Positions 54,951 to 64,000 of a DNA stretch of 64,000 nt are shown in pieces. How positions within the stretch are numbered: position 1 is the first letter of the stretch; the number at the start of each line of letters is the position of its first letter. The notes below the pieces were generated by a model that saw only the letters and a program-made list of their open reading frames with translations, had not been told where the DNA came from and did no database searches. The translations under genes were made by a program, and so were the position numbers. This DNA comes from Amaranthus tricolor (Eukaryota > Streptophyta > Magnoliopsida > Caryophyllales > Amaranthaceae). The stretch lies in assembly GCF_026212465.1 (NCBI RefSeq), contig NC_080051.1:2195001-2259000 (forward strand), read 5' to 3'.

Positions 54951-56700
54951 TGAACAAGGATTAATGGTCAATGACGAATGAACGATGAAGAATGAACAAG
55001 GATCAATGATCAATGACGAATGAACGATGAAGAATGAACAAGGATCAATGATCAATGAAGAATGTACAAGGATTAATGGTCAATGACGAATGAACGATGA
55101 AGAATGAACAAGGATCAATGATCAATGACGAATGAACGATGAAGAATGAACAAGGATCAATGATCAATGAAGAATGAACGATGAAGAATGAACAAGGATT
55201 AATGGTCAATGACGAATGAACGATGAATAATGAACAAGGATCAATGGTCAATGACGAATGAACGATGAAGAATGAACAAGGATCAATGATCAAAGAAGAA
55301 TGAACGATGAAGAATGAACGATGAGGAATGAACAAGGATTAATAGTCAATGACGAATGAACGATGAAGAATGAACAAGGATCAATGATCAATGAAGAATG
55401 AACGATTAAGAATGAACAAGGATCAATGATCAATGAAGAATGAACAAGGATCAATGATCAATGACGAATGAACGATGAAGAATGAACAAGGATCAATGAT
55501 CAATGAAGAATGTACAAGGATTAATGGTCAATGACGAATGAACGATGAAGAATGAACAAGGATCAATGGTCAATGACGAATGAACGATGAGGAATGAACA
55601 AGGATCAATGCTCAAAGAAGAATGAACGATGAAGAATGAACGATGAAGAATGAACAAGGATTAATGGTCAATGACGAATGAACGATGAAGAATGAACAAG
55701 GATCAATGATCAATGAAGATTGAACGATTAAGAATGAACAAGGATCAATGATCAATGAAGAATGAACAAGGATAAATGATCAATGAAGAATGAACGATGA
55801 AGAATGAACAAGGATCAATGATCAATGAAGAATGAACAAGGATCAATGGTCAATGAAGAATGAACGATGAAGAATGAACAAGGATCAATGATCAATGAAG
55901 AATGAACGATGAAGAATGAACAAGGATCAATGATCAATAAAGAATGAACGATGAAGAATGAACAAGGATCAATGATCAATGACGAATGAACGATGAAGAA
56001 TGAACAAAGATCAATGATCAATGAAGAATGAACAAAGATCAATGATCAATGAAGAATGAACGATGAAGAATGAACAAGGATCAATGATCAATGAAGAATG
56101 AACGATGAAGAATGAACAAGCATCAATGATCAATGAAGATAGAACGATGAAGAATGAACAAGGATCAATGATCAATGACGAATGAACGATGAAGAAAGAA
56201 CAAGGATCAATGATCAATGAAGAATGAACGATGAAGAATGAACAAGGATTAATGGTCAATGACGAATGAACGATGAAGAATGAACAAGGATCAATGATCA
56301 ATGACGAATGAACGATGAAGAATGAACAAGGATCAATGATCAATGAAGAATGTACAAGGATTAATGGTCAATGACGAATGAACGATGAAGAATGAACAAG
56401 GATCAATGGTCAATGACGAATGAACGATGAAGAATGAACAAGGATCAATGATCAAAGAAGAATGAACGATGAAGAATGAACGACGAAGAATGAACAAGGA
56501 TTAATGGTCAATGACGAATGAACGATGAAGAATGAACAAGGATCAATGATCAATGAAGATTGAACAATTAAGAATGAACAAGGATCAATGATCAATGAAG
56601 AATGAACAAGGATAAATGATCAATGAAGAATGAACGATGAAGAATGAACAAGGATCAATGATCAATGAAGAATGAACAAGGATCAATGATCAATGACGAA
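54951..56700. repeat. Mosaic segment with TGTACAAGG-type units
   Basis: No gene seen. Marks are TGTACAAGG near 55,064, 55,511 and 56,351, the AATGCTCAAAG change near 55,609, and two anchor modules (about 55,295 and 55,617). The part 55,815-56,343 matches 62,250-62,785 (shift 6,442 in its latter part) and 63,097 onward (shift 7,282). Both shifts are 2 more than a multiple of 14, as expected from the two +1 and two +7 indels lying in between. Confidence 0.72.
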
Positions 56701-57990
56701 TGAACGATGAAGAATGAACAAAGATCAATGATCAATGAAGAATGAACAAAGATCAATGATCAATGAAGAATGAACGATGAAGAATGAACAAGGATCAATG
56801 ATCAATGAAGAATGAACGATGAAGAATGAACAAGCATCAATGATCAATGAAGATAGAACGATGAAGAATGAACAAGGATCAATGATCAATGACGAATGAA
56901 CGATGAAGAAAGAACAAGGATCAATGATCAATGAAGAATGAACGATGAAGAATGAACAAGGATTAATGGTCAATGACGAATGAACGATGAAGAATGAACA
57001 AGGATCAATGATCAATGACGAATGAACGATGAAGAATGAACAAGGATCAATGATCAATGAAGAATGAACGATGAAGAATGAACAAGGATTAATGGTCAAT
57101 GACGAATGAACGATGAAGAATGAACAAGCATCAATGATCAATGAAGAATGAACGATGAAGAATGAACAAGGATCAATGATCAATGAAGAATGAACGATGA
57201 AGAATGAACAAGGATTAATGGTCAATGACGAATGAACGATGAAGAATGAACAAGGATAAAATGATCAATGAAGAATGAACGATGAAGAATGAACAAGGAT
57301 CAATGATCAATGAAGAATGAACAAGGATCAATGATCAATGACGAATGAACGATGAAGAATGAACAAAGATCAATGATCAATGAAGAATGAACAAAGATCA
57401 ATGATCAATGAAGAATGAACGATGAAGAATGAACAAGGATCAATGATCAATGAAGAATGAACGATGAAGAATGAACAAGCATCAATGATCAATGAAGATA
57501 GAACGATGAAGAATGAACAAGGATCAATGATCAATGACGAATGAACGATGAAGAAAGAACAAGGATCAATGATCAATGAAGAATGAACGATGAAGAATGA
57601 ACAAGGATTAATGGTCAATGACGAATGAACGATGAAGAATGAACAAGGATCAATGATCAATGACGAATGAACGATGAAGAATGAACAAGGATCAATGATC
57701 AATGAAGAATGAACGATGAAGAATGAACAAGGATTAATGGTCAATGACGAATGAACGATGAAGAATGAACAAGCATCAATGATCAATGAAGAATGAACGA
57801 TGAAGAATGAACAAGGATCAATGATCAATGAAGAATGAACGATGAAGAATGAACAAGGATTAATGGTCAATGACGAATGAACGATGAAGAATGAACAAGG
57901 ATAAAATGATCAATGAAGAATGAACGATGAAGAATGAACAAGGATCAATGATTAATGAAAAATGAACGATGAAGAATGAACAAGGATTAA
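56701..57990. repeat. 645-bp tandem pair (56,725 and 57,370 starts)
   Basis: Two copies of a 645-bp unit; 645 is 46 x 14 plus 1, the extra base being the GGATAAAATG insertion at 57,254, repeated at 57,899. The copies look identical up to about 57,944 and then part, the second entering a D-B pair. The unit is a shortened relative of the 47.7-48.2 kb sequence. Confidence 0.86.
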
Positions 57991-58746
57991 TGGTCAATGA
58001 CGAATGAACGATGAAGAATGAACAAGGATCAATGATCAATGACGAATGAACGATGAAGAATGAACAAGGATCAATGATCAATGAAGAATGAACGATGAAG
58101 AATGAACAAGGATTAATGGTCAATGACGAATGAACGATGAATAATGAACAAGGATCAATGGTCAATGACGAATGAACGATGAAGAATGAACAAGGATCAA
58201 TGATCAAAGAAAAATGAACGATGAAGAATGAACGATGAAGTATGAACAAGGATTATTGGTCAATGACGAATGAACGATGAAGAATGAACAAGGATCAATG
58301 ATCAATGAAGAATGAACGATTAAGAATGAACAAGGATCAATGACCAATGAAGAATGAACAAGGATCAATGATCAATGACGAATGAACGATGAAGAATGAA
58401 CAAGGATCAATGATCAATGAAGAATGAACGATGAAGAATGAACAAGGATTAATGGTCAATGACGAATGAATGATGAATAATGAGCAAGGATCAATGGTCA
58501 ATGACGAATGAACGATGAAGAATGAACAAGGATCAATGATAAAAGAAGAATGAACGATGAGGAATGAACAAGGATTAATGGTCAATGACGAATGAACGAT
58601 GAAGAATGAACAAGGATCAATGATCAATGAAGAATGAACGATTAAGAATGAACAAGGATCAATGATCAATGAAGAATGAACAAGGATCAATGATCAATGA
58701 CGAATGAACGATGAAGAATGAACAAGGATCAATGATCAATGAAGAA

Positions 58747-59750
58747 TGTACAAGGATTAATGGTCAATGACGAATGAACGATGAAGAATGAACAAGGATC
58801 AATGGTCAATGACGAATGAACGATGAGGAATGAACAAGGATCAATGCTCAAAGAAGAATGAACGATGAAGAATGAACGATGAAGAATGAACAAGGATTAA
58901 TGGTCAATGACGAATGAACGATGAAGAATGAACAAGGATCAATGATCAATGAAGATTGAACGATTAAGAATGAACAAGGATCAATGATCAATGAAGAATG
59001 AACAAGGATAAATGATCAATGAAGAATGAACGATGAAGAATGAACAAGGATCAATGATCAATGAAGAATGAACAAGGATCAATGGTCAATGAAGAATGAA
59101 CGATGAAGAATGAACAAGGATCAATGATCAATGAAGAATGAATGATGAAGAATGAACAAGGATTAATGGTCAATGACGAATGAACGATGAAGAATGAACA
59201 AGGATCAATGATCAATGAAGAATGAACAAGGATCAATGATCAATGAAGAATGTACAAGGATTAATGGTCAATGACGAATGAACGATGAAGAATGAACAAG
59301 GATCAATGGTCAATGACGAATGAACGATGAGGAATGAACAAGGATCAATGCTCAAAGAAGAATGAACGATGAAGAATGAACGATGAAGAATGAACAAGGA
59401 TTAATGGTCAATGACGAATGAACGATGAAGAATGAACAAGGATCAATGATCAATGAAGATTGAACGATTAAGAATGAACAAGGATCAATGATCAATGAAG
59501 AATGAACAAGGATAAATGATCAATGAAGAATGAACGATGAAGAATGAACAAGGATCAATGATCAATGAAGAATGAACAAGGATCAATGGTCAATGAAGAA
59601 TGAACGATGAAGAATGAACAAGGATCAATGATCAATGAAGAATGAACGATGAAGAATGAACAAGGATTAATGGTCAATGACGAATGAACGATGAATAATG
59701 AACAAGGATCAATGGTCAATGACGAATGAACGATGAAGAATGAACAAGGA
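58747..59750. repeat. 504-bp tandem pair (TGTACAAGG mark at 58,747 and 59,251)
   Basis: The TGTACAAGG marks are exactly 504 bp apart (12 x 42). AATGCTCAAAG (near 58,846 and 59,350) and GATTAAG marks follow at the same shift. The second copy departs near 59,640. The preceding stretch 57,990-58,746 is a mosaic with a private AGTATGAACAAGGATTATTGG near 58,240 and a GATAAAAGAAG anchor near 58,539. Confidence 0.82.
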
Positions 59751-62060
59751 TCAATGATCAAAGAAGAATGAACGATGAAGAATGAACAAGGATTAATGGT
59801 CAATGACGAATGAACGATGAAGAATGAACAAGGATCAATGATCAATGAAGAATGAACGATTAAGAATGAACAAGGATCAATGACCAATGAAGAATGAACA
59901 AGGATCAATGATCAATGACGAATGAACGATGAAGAATGAACAAAGATCAATGATGAATGAAGAATGAACGATGAAGAATGAACAAGGATCAATGATCAAT
60001 GAAGAATGAACGATTAAGAATGAACAAGGATCAATGATCAATGAAGAATGAACAAGGATCAATGATCAATGAAGAATGAACGATGAAGAATGAACAAGGA
60101 TCAATGATCAATGAAGAATGAACGATGAAGAAAGAACAAGGATTAATGATCAATGAAGAATGAACGATGAAGAATGAACAAGCATCAATGATCAATGAAG
60201 ATAGAACGATGAAGAATGAACTAGGATCAATGATCAATGAAGAATGAACGATGAAGAATGAACAAGGATCAATGATCAATGAAGAATGAACGATGAAGAA
60301 TGAACAAGGATTAATGGTCAATGACGAATGAACGATGAAGAATGAACAAGGATCAATGATCAATGACGAATGAACGATGAAGAATGAACAAGGATCAATG
60401 ATCAATGAAGATTGAACGATTAAGAATGAACAAGGATCAATGATCAATGAAGAATGAACAAGGATAAATGATCAATGAAGAATGAACGATGAAGAATGAA
60501 CAAGGATCAATGATCAATGAAGAATGAACAAGGATCAATGGTCAATGAAGAATGAACGATGAAGAATGAACAAGGATCAATGATCAATGAAGAATGAACG
60601 ATGAAGAATGAACAAGGATCAATGATCAATAAAGAATGAACGATGAAGAATGAACAAGGATCAATGATCAATGACGAATGAACGATGAAGAATGAACAAA
60701 GATCAATGATCAATGAAGAATGAAGAATGAACAAAGATCAATGATCAATGAAGAATGAACGATGAAGAATGAACAAGGATCAATGATCAATGAAGAATGA
60801 ACGATGAAGAATGAACAAGGATCAATGATCAATGAAGAATGAACGATGAAGAATGAACAAGGATTAATGGTCAATGACGAATGAACGATGAAGAATGAAC
60901 AAGGATCAATGATCAATGAAGATTGAACGATTAAGAATGAACAAGGATCAATGATCAATGAAGAATGAACAAGGATAAATGATCAATGAAGAATGAACGA
61001 TGAAGAATGAACAAGGATCAATGATCAATGAAGAATGAACAAGGATCAATGGTCAATGAAGAATGAACGATGAAGAATGAACAAGGATCAATGATCAATG
61101 AAGAATGAACGATGAAGAATGAACAAGGATTAATGGTCAATGACGAATGAACGATGAATAATGAACAAGGATCAATGGTCAATGACGAATGAACGATGAA
61201 GAATGAACAAGGATCAATGATCAAAGAAGAATGAACGATGAAGAATGAACGATGAAGAATGAACAAGGATTAATGGTCAATGACGAATGAACGATGAAGA
61301 ATGAACAAGGATCAATGATCAATGAAGAATGAACGATTAAGAATGAACAAGGATCAATGACCAATGAAGAATGAACAAGGATCAATGATCAATGACGAAT
61401 GAACGATGAAGAATGAACAAAGATCAATGATGAATGAAGAATGAACGATGAAGAATGAACAAGGATCAATGATCAATGAAGAATGAACGATTAAGAATGA
61501 ACAAGGATCAATGATCAATGAAGAATGAACAAGGATCAATGATCAATGAAGAATGAACGATGAAGAATGAACAAGGATCAATGATCAATGAAGAATGAAC
61601 GATGAAGAAAGAACAAGGATTAATGATCAATGAAGAATGAACGATGAAGAATGAACAAGCATCAATGATCAATGAAGATAGAACGATGAAGAATGAACTA
61701 GGATCAATGATCAATGAAGAATGAACGATGAAGAATGAACAAGGATCAATGATCAATGAAGAATGAACGATGAAGAATGAACAAGGATTAATGGTCAATG
61801 ACGAATGAACGATGAAGAATGAACAAGGATCAATGATCAATGACGAATGAACGATGAAGAATGAACAAGGATCAATGATCAATGAAGATTGAACGATTAA
61901 GAATGAACAAGGATCAATGATCAATGAAGAATGAACAAGGATAAATGATCAATGAAGAATGAACGATGAAGAATGAACAAGGATCAATGATCAATGAAGA
62001 ATGAACAAGGATCAATGGTCAATGAAGAATGAACGATGAAGAATGAACAAGGATCAATGA
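59541..62060. repeat. 1,477-bp tandem pair (about 59,541-61,017 and 61,018 onward)
   Basis: 59,877-60,062 matches 61,354-61,539 and 60,031-60,447 matches 61,508-61,924, all at a shift of 1,477 bp. This equals 105 x 14 plus 7, and a 7-bp duplication is indeed present at about 60,715-60,730. The AATGACCAATG and GATGAATGAAG changes are shared by both copies. Confidence 0.84.
60715..60730 (+). repeat. 7-bp duplication before a variant L unit
   Basis: AATGAAG is present twice before AATGAACAAAG, turning a 28-mer into a 35-mer. The same arrangement recurs at about 62,458-62,474 and 63,961-63,974, whereas the matching places at 38,79x, 43,42x and 56,02x lack it. It is thus a younger mark of the right-hand part. 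Confidence 0.86.
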
Positions 62061-64000
62061 TCAATGAAGAATGAACGATGAAGAATGAACAAGGATTAAT
62101 GGTCAATGACGAATGAACGATGAAGAATGAACAAGGATCAATGATCAATGAAGATTGAACGATTAAGAATGAACAAGGATCAATGATCAATGAAGAATGA
62201 ACAAGGATAAATGATCAATGAAGAATGAACGATGAAGAATGAACAAGGATCAATGATCAATGAAGAATGAACAAGGATCAATGGTCAATGAAGAATGAAC
62301 GATGAAGAATGAACAAGGATCAATGATCAATGAAGAATGAACGATGAAGAATGAACAAGGATCAATGATCAATAAAGAATGAACGATGAAGAATGAACAA
62401 GGATCAATGATCAATGACGAATGAACGATGAAGAATGAACAAAGATCAATGATCAATGAAGAATGAAGAATGAACAAAGATCAATGATCAATGAAGAATG
62501 AACGATGAAGAATGAACAAGGATCAATGATCAATGAAGAATGAACGATGAAGAATGAACAAGCATCAATGATCAATGAAGATAGAACGATGAAGAATGAA
62601 CAAGGATCAATGATCAATGACGAATGAACGATGAAGAAAGAACAAGGATCAATGATCAATGAAGAATGAACGATGAAGAATAAACAAGGATTAATGGTCA
62701 ATGACGAATGAACGATGAAGAATGAACAAGGATCAATGATCAATGACGAATGAACGATGAAGAATGAACAAGGATCAATGATCAATGAAGAATGTACAAG
62801 GATTAATGGTCAATGACGAATGAACGATGAAGAATGAACAAGGATCAATGGTCAATGACGAATGAACGATGAAGAATGAACAAGGATCAATGATCAAAGA
62901 AGAATGAACGATGAAGAATGAACGATGAAGAATGAACAAGGATTAATGGTCAATGACGAATGAACGATGAAGAATGAACAAGGATCAATGATCAATGAAG
63001 ATTGAACGATTAAGAATGAACAAGGATCAATGATCAATGAAGAATGAACAAGGATAAATGATCAATGAAGAATGAACGATGAAGAATGAACAAGGATCAA
63101 TGATCAATGAAGAATGAACAAGGATCAATGGTCAATGAAGAATGAACGATGAAGAATGAACAAGGATCAATGATCAATGAAGAATGAACGATGAAGAATG
63201 AACAAGGATCAATGATCAATAAAGAATGAACGATGAAGAATGAACAAGGATCAATGATCAATGACGAATGAACGATGAAGAATGAACAAAGATCAATGAT
63301 CAATGAAGAATGAACAAAGATCAATGATCAATGAAGAATGAACGATGAAGAATGAACAAGGATCAATGATCAATGAAGAATGAACGATGAAGAATGAACA
63401 AGCATCAATGATCAATGAAGATAGAACGATGAAGAATGAACAAGGATCAATGATCAATGACGAATGAACGATGAAGAAAGAACAAGGATCAATGATCAAT
63501 GAAGAATGAACGATGAAGAATGAACAAGGATTAATGGTCAATGACGAATGAACGATGAAGAATGAACAAGGATCAATGATCAATTACGAATGAACGATGA
63601 AGAATGAACAAGGATCAATGATCAATGAAGAATGAACGATGAAGAATGAACAAGGATTAATGGTCAATGACGAATGAACGATGAAGAATGAACAAGCATC
63701 AATGATCAATGAAGAATGAACGATGAAGAATGAACAAGGATCAATGATCAATGAAGAATGAACGATGAAGAATGAACAAGGATTAATGGTCAATGACGAA
63801 TGAACGATGAAGAATGAACAAGGATAAAATGATCAATGAAGAATGAACGATGAAGAATGAACAAGGATCAATGATTAATGAAAAATGAACGATGAAGAAT
63901 GAACAAGGATTAGTGGTCAATGACGAATGAACGATGAAGAATGAACAAAGATCAATGATCAATGAAGAATGAAGAATGAACAAAGATCAATGATCAATGA
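62061..64000. repeat. Right mosaic segment, array continues past the window
   Basis: No gene seen. The order repeats elements of 55.8-57.3 kb and of 48.2 kb. It has TGTACAAGG near 62,794, an anchor near 62,895, the GGATAAAATG +1 mark at 63,822, and 7-bp duplications at about 62,458-62,474 and 63,961-63,974. The last bases are in mid-unit, so the array runs on to the right. Confidence 0.8.

Larger units (their letters stand above)
1..64000 (+). repeat. 42-bp tandem repeat (satellite) array filling the whole window
   Basis: Every line of the window is made of the same 42-bp unit or its 14-bp-shorter or 14-bp-longer forms, head to tail, always in one orientation. The unit holds 21 A, 7 T, 10 G and 4 C, so it is 33% GC and 74% purine on the + strand. 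About 1,500 units fit in the window. I found no interruption by unique DNA, no transposon end, no inverted segment and no RNA gene. Both ends are inside the array. The + strand is closed by stops in all three frames within each unit, and two of three minus frames are closed as well. No function can be assigned from sequence alone. Structural satellite, heterochromatin or an expanded intergenic heptamer repeat are the options. Confidence 0.98.

Noticed and set aside
1..64000. CRISPR array
   Set aside because: There are no unique spacers. The whole period is repeated and variants are shared between distant units, and no cas gene is present.
1..64000. Telomeric repeat
   Set aside because: The heptamer AATGAAS is not like the known G-rich telomere repeats (e.g. 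TTAGGG, TTTAGGG), and the array is organised as a complex 42-bp unit.
1..64000. Known cyanobacterial STRR heptamer family
   Set aside because: The repeat length is the same (7 bp) but the motif does not match the consensus I know, and arrays there are short. Kept only as a possible parallel, not as an identification.
1..64000. Iteron-type replication origin or partition site
   Set aside because: No DnaA-box-like sequence, no AT-rich melting region distinct from the repeat and no adjacent rep or par gene. The array is far larger than iteron sets.
1..64000. Pure assembly artefact
   Set aside because: Block lengths agree arithmetically with visible indels, and private point changes distinguish the copies, as expected of real DNA. 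Collapse or expansion of copy number cannot be excluded without reads.
1..64000. Hairpins or terminators from the TGATCA palindrome
   Set aside because: The palindrome is only 6 bp and the neighbouring heptamers are not complementary to each other, so no stable stem and no T-tract terminator is formed.

Overview
The whole 64,000-base window is one uninterrupted satellite/minisatellite array. I see no gene, RNA gene, mobile element or unique-sequence island in it. Both window edges lie inside the array, so its full length exceeds 64 kb. The monomer is 42 bp, about 33% GC, and always in the same head-to-tail orientation. It is built from six related heptamers (+ strand): h1 AATGAAC, h2 AAGGATC, h3 AATGATC, h4 AATGAAG, h5 AATGAAC, h6 GATGAAG. 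It is therefore best read as an old 7-bp repeat (consensus AATGAAS) that first became a 42-bp unit and then amplified to about 1,500 copies.

The minus strand carries many apparent open frames made of a 14-residue repeat (FFIVHSSLIIDPCS and variants). These follow from 42 being divisible by 3 and from one of six frames lacking stops. The frames I traced end at monomers that have lost 14 bp, which shifts the frame. I do not call them genes.

Above the monomer there is a rich higher-order structure. Monomers fall into a few recurrent variant types plus 28-bp (-14) and 56-bp (+14) forms. Ordered strings of these variants are duplicated as blocks of about 0.5 to 5.7 kb. From left to right: 1-3,768 is a mosaic; 3,769-15,136 is two copies of a 5.7-kb block; 15,137-16,542 links to 27.9 kb; 16,543-23,700 is two copies of a 3.6-kb block; 23,791-26,282 is two copies of 1,246 bp; 26,283-28,860 is a distant copy of the 3.3-5.9 kb region; 28,861-31,632 is two copies of 1,386 bp; 31,633-32,180 is a distant copy of the 1.9-2.4 kb region; 32,181-36,080 is three copies of 1,484 bp; 36,083-44,690 is a 4-kb block repeated with period 4,632 bp; 43,211-47,700 is a roughly 1.4-kb unit repeated; 48,200-53,380 is three copies of a 1,946-bp block, the middle one with a 672-bp deletion; 53,380-64,000 holds further 0.5- to 1.5-kb tandem blocks.

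The organism cannot be named from this sequence. Heptameric tandem repeats are known from filamentous cyanobacteria (the STRR families) and I recall similar AATGAAC-like repeats between genes of other bacteria. A pure array above 64 kb is more typical of eukaryotic centromeric, subtelomeric or heterochromatic satellite. No flanking gene is present to decide. The most notable properties are the strict 7-bp register kept across 64 kb (very few off-register indels, mostly inherited copies of the same events), the high density of paired GATC sites, the strong purine asymmetry, and the legible record of unequal exchange. All block boundaries were found by eye from shared variants and are approximate unless stated.
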